A stretch of 64,000 nucleotides of DNA from Hortaea werneckii (lineage: Eukaryota > Ascomycota > Dothideomycetes > Mycosphaerellales > Teratosphaeriaceae), in assembly GCA_037044905.1 (NCBI GenBank), contig JBAOKB010000159.1, forward strand, positions 62,001-126,000, given 5' to 3'. Below, piece after piece: positions 11,943 through 23,473 of the stretch. Below the pieces are notes generated by a model. That model made no database searches. It was given only the letters and a program-made list of their open reading frames with translations, and was not told where the DNA came from. Both the position numbers and the translations under genes were made by a program. The first letter of the stretch is position 1. Every line of letters begins with the position of its first letter.

Positions 11943-12918
11943 ATGGGCGCCTTCTACGAGACCATCCCAGAATCTGTATACCAATGGATCTTGCAACAGA
12001 AAGTCTTCTGGGTAGCCACTGCCCCGCTATCAGCCGCCGGCCATGTGAACGTCTCTCCAAAAGGCGGCGAGTACTTTGGACTGCTGGATGACCATACTTT
12101 TTGGTACCATGATCTTACGGGTTCAGGAAACGAGACGATAAGTCATCTGCTCGAGCCAGGAAATGGCAGGATCACCATCCAATTCAATGCCTTCGATGGT
12201 CCGCCCAAGATTGTTAGACTATGGGGTCATGGTACATGATTGACAACGGACTAGATCAAAAGTTGCAATGACTGATGAGATTATCAGGGAGAGTGCTTGA
12301 AAACGGCACCAATGCTTTTCAATCATTTGTAGAGAGGAATAATGTCCAGATCATTCCCGGCACGCGGACCATTATCATCGTCGACATCCACCAAGTCGGC
12401 TCTTCTTGCGGCTTCTCAGTGCCCTACTACGACTTCAAAGACTTCCGTCCGATCCTGAATAACCATTTTGCCAGCAAGCAGAAGAGGTTTGAGGAGGGGA
12501 AGTCGGAGGAGAGTATGGATAGGTAAGAAGAAGTTTTGATCTATCACTCCTTTACATCGTTGTGCTGACTGCAAGCAGATATTGGGCATATAAGAACGCT
12601 TGGAGTATGGATGGCTTACCTGGTCTTCGACGTGGCCTTGCCGCTGGAAAACGAGAAAAGGTCGCTCCGATCCAGAAGATGGTTGGTCCGCTGGCTCCAA
12701 CCGCATATCGGAACGGCCAGGGCTTCTCTGTAGGACAAGTGGTCATCATAGCATTGCTGTCGTTGGTGGCGGGGATTTTTATAGCGACCTACGCATCTGA
12801 CTTTCGTGAGGCTGCTTCGAATTGGCAGTCAATGGCCTGCACAGCTTTATGTCACCGGGGAAGTGATCATGTGGTCTGTCTGCATCGGGCGGATTATTTC
12901 ATTCACGAAGAACGCTAG
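11943..12918 (+). CDS. Pyridoxamine 5'-phosphate oxidase-family protein with C-terminal membrane segment
   Basis: This is an FMN-binding split-barrel protein of the putative PNPOx class common in fungi; its substrate is unknown. Three exons: 11943-12231, 12288-12522 and 12579-12918, separated by two 56-bp introns. Joining them keeps the frame and gives 287 residues. The N-terminal domain shows the family run VFWVATAPLSAAGHVNVSPKG and GSGNETISHL..NGRITIQFNAFDGPPKIVRLWG. After the barrel comes a basic linker and one hydrophobic helix, VVIIALLSLVAGIFIATY, near residue 235-255. The protein may therefore be tail-anchored. The exact C-terminus after the helix is less certain. The ATG at 11943 is the first that does not run straight into a stop. 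Confidence 0.8.
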
Positions 12919-13509
12919 TAGATATGCCATTGCTGCTTATGCATGTGCTCACCGAGTCACCCATACACGATTCACGCATCCTTCTCGCTAGGCAAGCTAC
13001 TAGGAGATAGCAAGGCGCAGGCTGCGTAAGGTATTCACATTTGTGGTGAGCGTTTGCGGTTTCCCAAATCCATCGGGAATAGCAATGTAGAACGACATCC
13101 GTCTAATCATCAACTGTCCGAACTGCATCGTCACCTGCAAGCATCTCAACTGTGCCTTCAGCCCTGCTGTTCCAACAACAAGGATGGCATCTTCAAGCGG
13201 AGGCCATCCCGGTTTAGCGTCGTGCATCTTGGAACGCGAACGCGCAGATCCGACCTCGACGTCATACTGCGGGGCAATTCGTCGTCTGCAGGAACAAATA
13301 ATGCGACCAGAACCTGTCGCGAGCAGCTCACGCAAGATACGCCCGCGGTTCGCCGGAGCCACTGTGTCTGTGTCTGTGTACGTGTGGGTTTGACTTCCTC
13401 CCCCATCCTTCTTCACTCGCTCTCCTTGTACATAGCCGTGCGAGATTTTGTACATACTTTCCAACTACTCCTGCGGCTCCTTGGCGAGGGCGCCGTGATA
13501 ATCACAAGG
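12919..13509. other. Intergenic region upstream of phospholipase D
   Basis: This 591-bp spacer holds the promoter and 5' leader of the phospholipase D gene. The phospholipase reading frame stays open upstream to 13054, but that part has no family resemblance and a Cys/Val-rich composition, so I leave it out of the gene. Confidence 0.45.
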
Positions 13510-16500
13510 ATGCCTGGCACCACGAATGATGGCTACAGCGAGGAAGAACAGAAGAAGTCCTCCAGAGGTGGCCCCGTCAAGGATGGCGGCGAGGATGGCC
13601 ACAGGAGCTTCATGGACAAGCTTCGCCACCCCATGCCCAGTCTCAGGGAGAAGCTCAAGGACACCCATCTGTATGACATGAAGGTCGGAGCAATTCACCT
13701 CAAGCACCGGGTCGGGAAGTTCGAAAACCTCTTCAACCAAAATCACCGACACGACGAAGAGCACGAGCAGATTACTGATCGCAAGCGGACTCGCATTGCC
13801 GAAGGTCATCGCTTCCAATCTTTCGCTCCAGAACGGTCCGGCAATCTTATCAAGTGGTACATCGATGGACGTGACTACTACCATGCTGTTTCGATTGCCC
13901 TCGAGCGAGCCAAGGAGACTATTTACATTGAAGACTGGTGGTTGAGCCCTGAGCTATATCTACGCCGGCCTCCTGCGTATAACCAAAAATGGCGTCTAGA
14001 CTGGACTCTTAAGCGTGCGGCGGAGAGAGGCGTCAAGATCTACATTGTCGTCTACAAAGAGGTTGAAGCGGCCATCTCCTGTAACTCTGCGCATACGAAG
14101 CATGCACTCGAAGCACTATGTCCCGAAGGATCTCCGGGCCACGGCAACATTGCTATCATGCGTCACCCAGATCACAATGTCTTTGAAAACGCCGGAGACA
14201 TGACCTTCTACTGGGCACATCACGAGAAGTTCATAGTGATTGACTTCGACTTGGCTTTCATTGGTGGTCTGGATCTCTGCTTCGGCCGATGGGACACGCG
14301 GCAGCATCCACTGGCAGATGCACACCCTACAGGTATCGAGAGGGAAGTTTTCCCGGGCCAGGACTTCAACAACAACCGTATCATGGATTTCCAATCGGTA
14401 GAGGACTGGAAGAGCAACGAGCTCTCGAAAGCCGATTACGGACGTATGCCGTGGCACGATGTACATATGGGCGTGATTGGGCCTTGTGTTTACGACATTG
14501 CGGAACACTTCGTGTTGCGGTGGAACTTTGTGAAGCGTGACAAGTACAAGCGTGACGAGCGATATGACTGGCTCACACTGACAGGCCGTACGGGCAAGAA
14601 CGAAGATCTCATTGGTGTCCAACGTCCCAAGCACCCGGTGGGCGACTATGTGCATCATCCATTGACTCCGTTGCAAGGCAAGACCGGAAACCCAATACAA
14701 GGTCACCTCGAACTCAACGGAGAGACGTATGGTGGTCCGTCGAACGATAACGATGAATTCTTCGCCACTGATGACAATGTGGACGAACATGGCTACACTG
14801 CCGATCAGCACCGACGTTTCCATGGGGCAGGAAAGGCAGCGGACAAGTTCATGGAAAAGCATGACATTCACAAACCGCACATGTCCCGTAGTGGATCCGC
14901 TTCGTCGAGCGATAGCGACAAGACAGCGCCGGACCTTCCTACAGAGCGACGGCCAGACGCTGGGCCCATTGAAGGTGGCGACGGCAGTAAGCAGGAAAAC
15001 GCTCATGTAACGGGCAACGACCCCGAGAACGAAGGCACCGTGACAGCTTCTGGTGGCGTTGCTGAGAAGTCCAAGGGCTATACTGCAGATATGGCTGGAG
15101 CGGCCGTCACCAAGGGCGGTCAGGGCACTGTCTCAGGTCAAGTTGTCCGTAGCTCGGCCGACTGGTCCAGCGGTATTCTGGCCGAGCAGAGCATCCAGAA
15201 TGCATACTGCCAGGTCATTCGTAATGCGAAGCATTTCGTGTACATCGAGAACCAATTCTTCATCACGGCCACAGGCGACAAGCAAGGACCGGTGCACAAT
15301 TTGATTGGTGCGGCGATCGTTGATGCAATCAAGAAGGCAGATGAAGAAGGCAGGAAATTCAGGGTCATATTGGTAATCCCGGCCGTCCCTGGTTTCGCAG
15401 GTGACCTGCGCGACAACGCCGCTGCAGGCACCAGAGCTATGATGGACTACCAGTACAAGTCAATCAACCGCGGAGAGCACTCCATCTACGGTCGTCTGAA
15501 GAAGCTGGCGTGGACCCAACGAAGTACATCTTCGTCTTCAATCTGCGGTCGTATGACCGTATCAACAAGACTCCGGCCATGAAGGAGCAGGAACTGAAGT
15601 CCGGAGTCACATACCAAGAAGTCCAGCGAGCTCAAGCTGAAGAAGTGATGGGCGAGACTGTCCATGGTACCAAAGGCGAGAAAGCGGGCGGCGAGTCAGA
15701 CAGCTCTAGTGACGAAGAAGAAGAGGAGCGAGACGCCCAGCGGAACAAGGAGAAGAAGCGGATCTTCAACGAGAGAAGGCAAGATGTTGGTCTCTCGGGT
15801 GAAGGCAGGGATGAGAGCACCTTCTCTCAAGATTCGATCGCGAAGGACGCCATGTTGGGTGAGCCGAAGGTGTCCGAGGAGAACTACGCGGGACGTGAGC
15901 CTGGCACAGGTGGCGAGAATGAAGAGCAGAATAAGGAGCTGCGGGAGCAGGAGAAGGAGAACTTCGTTCAGGAAGAGCTTTACATTCATGACAAGGTGAG
16001 TCACTCTTCTCGTTTTTGAAATCTCCGGTGCTGTACTGACATGACCTTCTCAGCTTTTGATCGTGGACGATCGAATCGTCATCTGTGGCTCTAGCAACAT
16101 CAACGACCGCTCCCAACTCGGCTTCCACGATTCCGAGCTCTCCATCGTTATGGAAGACACCTTACCACTCAAGTCTCTGATGGACGGCCAAGAGTACACC
16201 GCAGGCCACCACGCCGCCACACTCCGCCGAATGCTGTGGCGCGAGCACCTGGGTCTCCTGCACGCGCAGTCCCTCGATGCAGAGGGCGACCCCAACGCCC
16301 TCCCACCGGGCGACGCCGAGAACGACTGGTGCCAAGGCGACGAGCACGACGCCTTTGTCGCCGACCCCCTGAACGACGACCTCTGGAAGATGTGGACGGG
16401 CAACGCGACGCAGAACACCGAGGTCTTCCGACACCTCTTCCACGCCGACCCGGACGACCACATCAAGACCTTCGAGGACTACGACAAGTTCGTCGGCGTG

Positions 16501-16680
16501 GCGGGCTCCCGCAAAGCCGGCCACCTGTACGACGAGTACCAGCCCGTCGACCTGATCCGCGGCGAGCTCGACAAGATCAAGGGCCACCTGGTCTGGATGC
16601 CGTTGGATTTCCTGTGTAATGCGCAGATGGCCGAGGTTGGGTTGCAGGTTAATAATATTACTGAGAGTATATACACATAG
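13510..16680 (+). CDS. Phospholipase D (PldA-like, two HKD motifs), one frameshift
   Basis: The enzyme hydrolyses phosphatidylcholine to phosphatidic acid and choline, with roles in membrane traffic and polar growth. The ATG at 13510 begins a hydrophilic N-terminus without visible PX or PH domains, so it resembles the short filamentous-fungal class rather than yeast Spo14. HKD motif 1 is HHEKFIVIDFDLAFIGG near residue 236. Motif 2, HDKLLIVDDRIVICGSSNIN, is split by a 58-bp intron (15996-16053). The inter-motif linker is long, Gly/Ser-rich, then acidic (SSSDEEEEERD). The frame breaks at 15507-15508, where LKKL is followed by a one-base loss; restoring one G gives LGVDPTKYIFVFNLRSYDR. The corrected length is about 1037 residues. 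Both catalytic motifs are intact. The break looks technical because both sides are strongly family-like. Confidence 0.92.
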
Positions 16681-18581
16681 ATGATCGTCTTTTGCATGGT
16701 TTTAGGTAGTGGCAGTATCTTACAATACCCTGGGTTTAATGTTGAGAACGTGTATCTTTCCTTTGGTTTGGTCATTCCTTCTTTGGTTTGACTGTTTCAT
16801 GTGTCTGATTAAGAGCACTGGAACGACTTCCAGAGGTCCTTGTCGGCAGGCGAGAGGGCGCTCTACGGGAATCTGCACCACGAATCAAGCGGAGCCCTGT
16901 CTAATGAATAAAACGGGTTCAATACTCCATGCATCAGTCTCGCGAAAATCACACAGTCTGTGCGCAATTGGTATACTTCGAAACGCATCTCAAATCGTAA
17001 CAGCCCTCGTGGGGAAACGATGGTCAGACGGGTGAACCATGCTGCCCAGGCAGACTTTCACTCTACAGCGTACGCACAACCCCGTGGGTCTTGATCTTGG
17101 CCAAGGTGCAGAGTCCAAGAAGTACTAGGAGGTCTTGCTCTCAACCACGTCAGCCCGCTTATTAGGGGAAAGCATGGTAGACGCTCCAAGCCCCACCTGT
17201 TGAGCAGACAGGAGTCTTCCAACAGGTACCTGTGGTACGGAAGTTACTCCTACCAGGAGGAGAGGTGCACAAGAGGCCAAGATGCGGTAAACCTCGAAAC
17301 CAAACCGTGAGCTTTAGGTTGGGGGGTCTTGGGTGTGGACTTGGGATGCCAAGGCTTTGCTGGGAAACGGGTAATCCTTCTTTCCCAAAGTCAAGGTGTT
17401 GCAGGAAAGGGTGCGAGGTGAGAGGCAAGTCGTACACGAGGAAATGGGTTGAGGAAATCAATGGCCAGTGACTTCAATTCGGCGGCGTTTGCTTGGAAAT
17501 GTATTGTGGGAAGCAAACAAAGATGGAGAGCTCTGATGTCGAGTTACCTTGTTACCTTCGCCATCTACCGCAGTGAGTGGCGTCTACCACAGTGGCCCGG
17601 GAGTCCACTTGCTGTGCTAAAGGGACAAACATGTTTTATCGAAATGGGTAGTAGTATACCAAGGAGGTATGGTGATCGGCCGAGCACTGATTGTTAACTG
17701 CGGATAGCTGTGCAATTCGCTTGACCAAAGCTCTGGTACCAACTCGCGTACGTCCTATCGCAATCTTCTCCTGACCCCTTTCACAACTTTCGTAGTCCTT
17801 TCCGTGGCCCTTTCAAAGCAACGTAGACACCAACGACTCTCTCTTACGCACACAGGCTTACGCATCTGCTAATTAACCCTACAACACGACCGTAGACATC
17901 ATTTTCGTTCCGCTGGCTGCATTACTCGTAAGTCGTGAGCGGCAGGGATATGTTAGCGTCATCAGCCATGCCCTCGCTAGGAAAGCGCAGGGTTATAATT
18001 CGGCGAGCGAATCTGTGACAAGAAGGGTCTCCTTCGGCCTTCGGGCTCATGCTCTAGCGCAGGCGGGCACAATCTTGCAGAAGCAAACGTCTCTGGATTT
18101 GACACCGAGGACACCAACGCTCGGAAGTCCCGCCGTGATATCTGCGCTGTGTTAATGGTCGAACCAGTGGCGAGCATTTCTTAGAAAGTCGATAATGGTG
18201 TAGTTTATGCCCTTCCATCGTTCTCTCCGCGGATATTTGCACCCCCATGATTTGCTCAGGCCCGGGCCAAAAATCGTTCATGCCAAGCTTAGACGGCTTG
18301 CATGAGGGCCACGCGTATCAAAGTGCCAAACGCTCGTCCAAGCGCGCAGGGCTCCGACAGCCCTTGACGAGCGTCCGCTCTATCTGGATGGAGTCGTGAG
18401 GCGGCCCCCGTAGGGTATTCTCCCGATGTATATCTCTGACGGGACATTTGATAAAACGAGGGGGAGATGGAGCCTCCTTGTCCGTAGGTGAGGTTTGCTT
18501 TGATTTCTTTCTACAACTCATCCTCACGCCTCTCGTATTCGGTTTTTTTTAAGTTTGCGCCCAAGTGCTGAAAGTTACCTG
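16681..18581. other. Gene-free region of about 1.9 kb
   Basis: This contains the 3' flank of the phospholipase D gene and the promoter of the arylsulfotransferase-like gene. I scanned both strands and found no convincing coding segment, RNA gene or repeat. Confidence 0.45.
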
Positions 18582-20771
18582 ATGAAGACAGTCTTCAGCG
18601 CGTGGCTTAAGCTATGGCTTTCTCTTCCATCTACGCTCTTACTTGCCCCGATTGCTTATAGCTATGCCGATGAGGAGCCCTTCATTGCCGATGCAGTCTA
18701 CAACAGTGGCGACCTGGGAAGATATGTTACACAGAGTTACAAGACGACCAAGGAGATAGCGCCGCGCTTCAACATCAACCTGCCGTTTACGAACTGCGAT
18801 GATGGGTCGTACATCTTTATCGCGCCGAGAGGCTGGGTGCCTGATGCGACGCTTTATATCATAGATGCGGAAGGCAACATGGTGTGGACGCTGGACAAGC
18901 AGTTTGGTGAAGTGTACAATTTTGCTGTGCAGGAATACAAGGGTGTGCCATACCTGACCTTCTGGGCCGGCAATGATGCTGTAGGAGGCCACGGAGCAGG
19001 CACCTACTTCATGGTAAGTATTAAGACCGCAGATACCCGTTCAAGGGGGTATGTAAGTCTTGCTAACGACGACGGACAGTACGACCAGTCCTACCAGCAG
19101 TACAAGGAAATCTCCGGTGCGAATGGCATTAAAGCCGACCTTCACTCCTTTGAAATCACGCGGGACGACACCGCGGTTGCATCGCTGTACGAGCCGCACA
19201 AAGTCAAACTTGAAGGAGTAAAAGGCTGGGACAGCGACAAAAAGGGCAGTGAAGGGTATGTGTGGGATACGCTTTTCCAGGAGATCGATATCGAAACGGG
19301 CGAGGCAATTTTCCAGTGGCGGGCAAGTGATCATCTGGACTTCCGCGAGTCGTTTGTTGGCGTGAACAAGGCCACGCATGATGATCCATGGGATTTCTTC
19401 CACATCAACACGATCGAGAAGGACGCCGTGGGGAACTTCCTTGTATCAGCGCGGCACTTGCGCGCTGTCCTTTATGTCTCGGGCGAGACCGGTGAGATAC
19501 TGTGGAAGTTGGGTGGCAAGGACAACTCCTTCGAAGACCTTTCGGATGGTCAAGCCACGTCTTTCGTAGGACAGCACGACGTCCATTGGTTTGATCCGGA
19601 AGAGCGCAAGTCCATCACCATGTTCGATAACGGCGCGGACTGGGGCGGGGATCACCTTCACGGGTCCATCGGTCTGAAAGTTGGCGTGGACTTGGAGAAG
19701 ATGACAACATGGGTCGAGCAAACATACAAGCATCCCGAAGCAGTCGTATCTGCTAGCCAGGGAAGCTACCAAACCTTGCCGAATGGCAATGTGGTTTTGG
19801 GCTATGGCTTCAACGGTGTGGTCAGCGAATTTGCTCCCAACGGCACTATCCTCTGCGATGCCTACTTCCAGCCTTCCTCGCGCTTCACAAGCGGAGACGT
19901 CCAGAGCTACAAGAACTTGAAATTCAACTGGACAGGCTGGCCAAACACCGATCCTACCATGGCACTGGAAGAAGACCAGTTGTGGGTCTCCTGGATGGGC
20001 GCTACAGAGGTCAGAAGCTGGATGTTCGAGGACTCTTTTGATGGAGAGAAGGACTGGCGCAGGAACGATCTCGTCATGAAGAAAGGGTTTGAAACGTCGT
20101 TCGATCTGGCAGACAGGGACATCAGGCGCTACGTCCGCGCTATTGCTCTTGACGAATTTGGTCGTCATCTTGGGAGCACCGATATTGATATCGGGACGGT
20201 GGCTACCGCTTCGGAAGGTCAGATGTCTCACTCTCACGGCGACAGTGAAGATGCAGACTCCGAAGAGTTTTCTGAAGAGGAGCACGTCGATTCGCCCGAG
20301 CTGGAGTCGCAGGATGATGAGGAAAGTGAAGATGATGATGAGGGAGAGGAGGAGGAGGACGACGACGACGACGAAGGCGACGACGACAACGACGATGACG
20401 GGGAAGAAGACAGTGATGAGGATGCGGACGAGCTCGACGACTTCCAGCTTCTGGCCGGATTTGGCTTCCTCGCGATCTGTTCTGGCGCTCTCGTTGCCTG
20501 GATGACATGGGGTCGTCGCGCGGCGTGGCGAAAAGTGTCGCAGGAGGATGATGAGGAGCGCGATATCAAGGAGAACGACAACATGAACAAGATGTCCTTC
20601 GACACTCGTGGAGGCCAGGGCTTTGGCAGCAAAAACGTCGGCAGTGCGCTATGGGAATCATTATCGAAGCCCAAGTGGTGGAAAGGAGGGAGTGGGAGAA
20701 GCCATGATATGGAAGGAGGCGGCGAGATGCTCAGCGACTTAGAGCTGAGTGATTCTGAAGAGAGACATTAG
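18582..20771 (+). CDS. Arylsulfotransferase-like secreted/type I membrane protein
   Basis: The luminal part belongs to the fungal arylsulfotransferase family (Arylsulfotran_2/ASST type), a beta-propeller whose substrates in fungi are not established. The ATG at 18582 gives a signal peptide (LWLSLPSTLLLAPIAYSYA). Family features include GGHGAGTYFM, ADLHSFEIT, DPWDFFHINTIEKD, GQHDVHWFD and GSYQTLPNGNVVLGYG. An in-frame 66-bp intron (19014-19079, GTAAGT..CAG, branch site TGCTAAC) interrupts GTYFM|YDQSY; removal gives 707 residues. Near residues 535-605 is a very acidic Asp/Glu tract, followed by one transmembrane helix (LLAGFGFLAICSGALVAWMTW) and a ~90-residue cytoplasmic tail. No frameshift. 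The anchor and acidic stalk suggest a plasma-membrane or wall-facing protein. Confidence 0.85.
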   Translation: MKTVFSAWLKLWLSLPSTLLLAPIAYSYADEEPFIADAVYNSGDLGRYVTQSYKTTKEIAPRFNINLPFTNCDDGSYIFIAPRGWVPDATLYIIDAEGNMVWTLDKQFGEVYNFAVQEYKGVPYLTFWAGNDAVGGHGAGTYFMVSIKTADTRSRGYVSLANDDGQYDQSYQQYKEISGANGIKADLHSFEITRDDTAVASLYEPHKVKLEGVKGWDSDKKGSEGYVWDTLFQEIDIETGEAIFQWRASDHLDFRESFVGVNKATHDDPWDFFHINTIEKDAVGNFLVSARHLRAVLYVSGETGEILWKLGGKDNSFEDLSDGQATSFVGQHDVHWFDPEERKSITMFDNGADWGGDHLHGSIGLKVGVDLEKMTTWVEQTYKHPEAVVSASQGSYQTLPNGNVVLGYGFNGVVSEFAPNGTILCDAYFQPSSRFTSGDVQSYKNLKFNWTGWPNTDPTMALEEDQLWVSWMGATEVRSWMFEDSFDGEKDWRRNDLVMKKGFETSFDLADRDIRRYVRAIALDEFGRHLGSTDIDIGTVATASEGQMSHSHGDSEDADSEEFSEEEHVDSPELESQDDEESEDDDEGEEEEDDDDDEGDDDNDDDGEEDSDEDADELDDFQLLAGFGFLAICSGALVAWMTWGRRAAWRKVSQEDDEERDIKENDNMNKMSFDTRGGQGFGSKNVGSALWESLSKPKWWKGGSGRSHDMEGGGEMLSDLELSDSEERH

Positions 20772-21713
20772 GGTCGTTGTCATCTTTTGCGATTTAGCGT
20801 TTCTTCAATCTGCATAGCAACCATTAACTTCATCAAAATCGTATAGAAACTTTCATAGTTCTCAGCAGCACAGTAAAAATACGTGCCGCTCACGAAGCCT
20901 TTCGCTGCATGATTTGGAGCTTTGAGAGTTGAAATTTATGGCGAAAAAGATCAGACGTGCTGTGTTGGATTGGTCATCTTCTGCCGGTGGTATCCACGAT
21001 CGCGTTGTTTTGTAAAAGGGGCATTCGCTGAAGATCAACAAGTCGACGAGTGTGGCGAACGGGGACGCCAATGATGTTGGGGAAATGTTGACAATCTCGG
21101 TGTACATAACATTCTTCGCCCTCGGTCTTGTCCACTTCCATGACTAACATTGTGCAACACACAACTAGGCGTGGGCAAGAATTGACCGAGACGCCGTGAA
21201 AATCAACATCTAGAAGGAACGCCATGCCAGACAGATAGGAATTGGTGACGCACTTACGCAGGCCTGCTGACACAGAGAAGGATCGGTTTCGGGCCAAGAA
21301 GACCTCAAAGGCGCGTTCCGGCAGCGTCGGCGTCCGAAAAGATGTACCTCCGTCACTTGCTGACCTACCTCTCTGTAGGTCCACAGCATGAAACCGCAAT
21401 AGCACTTCCTGATATCGCCTATGCCTGCCTGCTTCAAACTAGGTGGGAGCGACACAAGGCAGAAAATACCATGCGTTGATCATCCAAAGGCAAGATCTTC
21501 ACGCCATGTAGTCCTCGGGACGGCAAAGCTGGCCAGGCACATGCCATGTCAATCTCGCCATCTTTGTCGTTGAGAGCGATGGCTGAAAAGGGGGCGCTGA
21601 GAAATAAATACTCGGCTGCCGCCACTCAAGATGAAGCCTTCAACAACTTGTGAAGACAACCCCAACCATCTTTGTTGCTACATGATCAGCACGCCGCCGT
21701 GTGCCAACTCACG
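20772..21713. other. Intergenic region
   Basis: Between the arylsulfotransferase-like gene and the CMD-like gene. A 143-codon minus-strand frame (20974-21405) lies here but shows no recognisable family, so it is not called. Confidence 0.4.
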
Positions 21714-22361
21714 ATGAATCGTCTGGGCCTCTTGCACCCTTCCACTCTCACTGGCAGACACATGAGTGAGACAAGATCAATCTTCGAAGCCTTTTGCCGA
21801 CATAACGCAGCATGTTACGGCCACATCTTCACCACCAGACTCCCTTCCACAGGAGCACTGGCTGGACCGTGGGCGGTGCTTCTCCATAGTCCGATGCTCG
21901 GACGTGCGTACCTAGATCTCTCACAGGCGTTGGAGAAGCTAGGACCCTTGAGCGCAAGATCCAGATCAATCAGCGCTCTGACGATCTTCGCGCGTGAACG
22001 GGTACCTTATGGGTTATACGCCGAGCGCCTTCTCGGCCTGAGCGAAGGCTTATCCGAAAAGGACATCGAGATCCTCTTTGCAGGGCAGCTTCCGTACGGC
22101 TTCAACGACGCGGATCGAGCGGTCTACTTTGTCTCGAGGGAACTTGGCCATTGCGTTGGACATTTGAGCCAGCAGACTTGGGATTGGGCTCTAGTCACCT
22201 TGGGCAAGGATATGTTGGTAGCGTTGATCCACTATGCGGCTTTCTTGAGATACACAGCGACGTTCATGCGAGGCTTTGAGGTTCAGCTTCCGGCGGAGGG
22301 AGATCGGGTGGAAGTGCACAGGCAGCGCACGCCTTCGCAGCAATTTGCAGTAGGTTGGTGA
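21714..22361 (+). CDS. Carboxymuconolactone decarboxylase/AhpD-like protein
   Basis: The pattern GPWAVLLHSPMLGRAYLDLSQALEK..LSARSRSISALTIFARERVPYGLYAE..GLSEKDIEILFAG is that of the CMD/AhpD-like all-helical fold, often found as single-domain proteins in fungi. The CxxC redox pair of true AhpD enzymes is not present at the expected place, so a peroxidase-reductase role is unlikely; a decarboxylase-like or unknown role remains. The length from 21714 is 215 residues, slightly longer than typical because of the N-terminus. A second ATG at 21762 is an equally good start. No intron or frameshift is seen. Its neighbours give no clue to the pathway. Confidence 0.75.
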   Translation: MNRLGLLHPSTLTGRHMSETRSIFEAFCRHNAACYGHIFTTRLPSTGALAGPWAVLLHSPMLGRAYLDLSQALEKLGPLSARSRSISALTIFARERVPYGLYAERLLGLSEGLSEKDIEILFAGQLPYGFNDADRAVYFVSRELGHCVGHLSQQTWDWALVTLGKDMLVALIHYAAFLRYTATFMRGFEVQLPAEGDRVEVHRQRTPSQQFAVGW

Positions 22362-23473
22362 ATCGTATGATTTTTGGATGTTCTATAGCTAGGCTTATCA
22401 TTGAGATTGTCGGATGGTCAGAGTGCCGCAGCAGTGAACAATTCTTTTGGTTTTCGTAGAGCCTATTTTCAATTTGCATCGCGCGGTCCGCTTGTGATAA
22501 GCTCATGTTCCCTACCAGTGAGGAATTCATATCGCACTCGTCGCCCGCTTATGCGCATAGCACAATTCAAAGTCCGTGAGACTGCACCGCTCCTGGTCAG
22601 TGGTTGGACCAGCATGCCCACGGCAATTGACCATGTCGTGTGTATTATACTTCCTCAAAGACAACAGATCGCCATTGACATTGAACTCTGGAGGCTCAAT
22701 AAATGCAAGGAACACAACCATAGCCTGTGCATCCATCTTTGCAAATGCTTCGAACCCTCGTGACTGTGGCTGAGTACCCGAAGGGCAGACTGTCATCAGA
22801 ATTCGGTCTCCTAGGCTGTTCCAAGGCAACATTGTGCAGTGCTAAGAAGCAGTACCACCAACGGATTTTGCGTAAAAGCAGTACTCTTTTCTTTGGCCCT
22901 CTGTGCTCAAGAGCATCTTTGCGCTCGTCATCGGGCTGGACGGTGCCCACGACCATCTTGCGCGCTCGGGAAGGCTGGTATCATTGCATTGATTGCATCA
23001 AGCACATCCCGACGGCTTGACCATATGGCCTTTCGGACAGACCAGAATGGCTTAAATGTTGCAGCTAAATTTCGAATGATGGAGATGTCGCTGTTGTTGC
23101 TGCTGGTGCTCTGCAACTTTGGGCTTTGAGGTGCAAGAACATTGGCTAAGCGCGATAAACCTCGAGTGCCACGCTAGCAGTAATGGAGGGTTCGGTAGCA
23201 GACGATCCTTGCGACGTTAATGTTAGCGAAGGCGGATGCGCCTACAAATCATGAAGCCCAATGTCAAAGCGGTATAAAACGTTGACCATTCTTGCGGCGA
23301 CCATAGATCAAAAGCATTTCAAGGATCCCAGCCGCTTGATCGGAGACAATGGGTGCCAAACGGAGCATCCCTGATGGCGACGTGACATCCGTCTTGGAAG
23401 CTGTAGAGGCCATGGACACCTCCCTTCACGGAGTAGGAAGTGTAACCATGGCCATCCCGAGGGGCAAAGGACC
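22362..23473. other. Gene-free region of about 1.1 kb
   Basis: This lies between the converging ends of the CMD-like gene and BOS1. Several open frames of 60-120 codons overlap on both strands. None has a family resemblance or splice structure that I can support. Confidence 0.4.

Noticed and set aside
13054..13509. N-terminal extension of phospholipase D
   Set aside because: The frame is open, but its Cys/Val-rich sequence is unlike the family; the ATG at 13510 starts the recognisable protein.
20974..21405. 143-codon minus-strand frame with several cysteines
   Set aside because: No family is recognised and no splice partner found; it could be a decayed gene, but evidence is too thin.
22527..22832. 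101-codon minus-strand frame
   Set aside because: Looks mildly protein-like, but it overlaps equal-sized frames on the other strand and has no recognisable feature.
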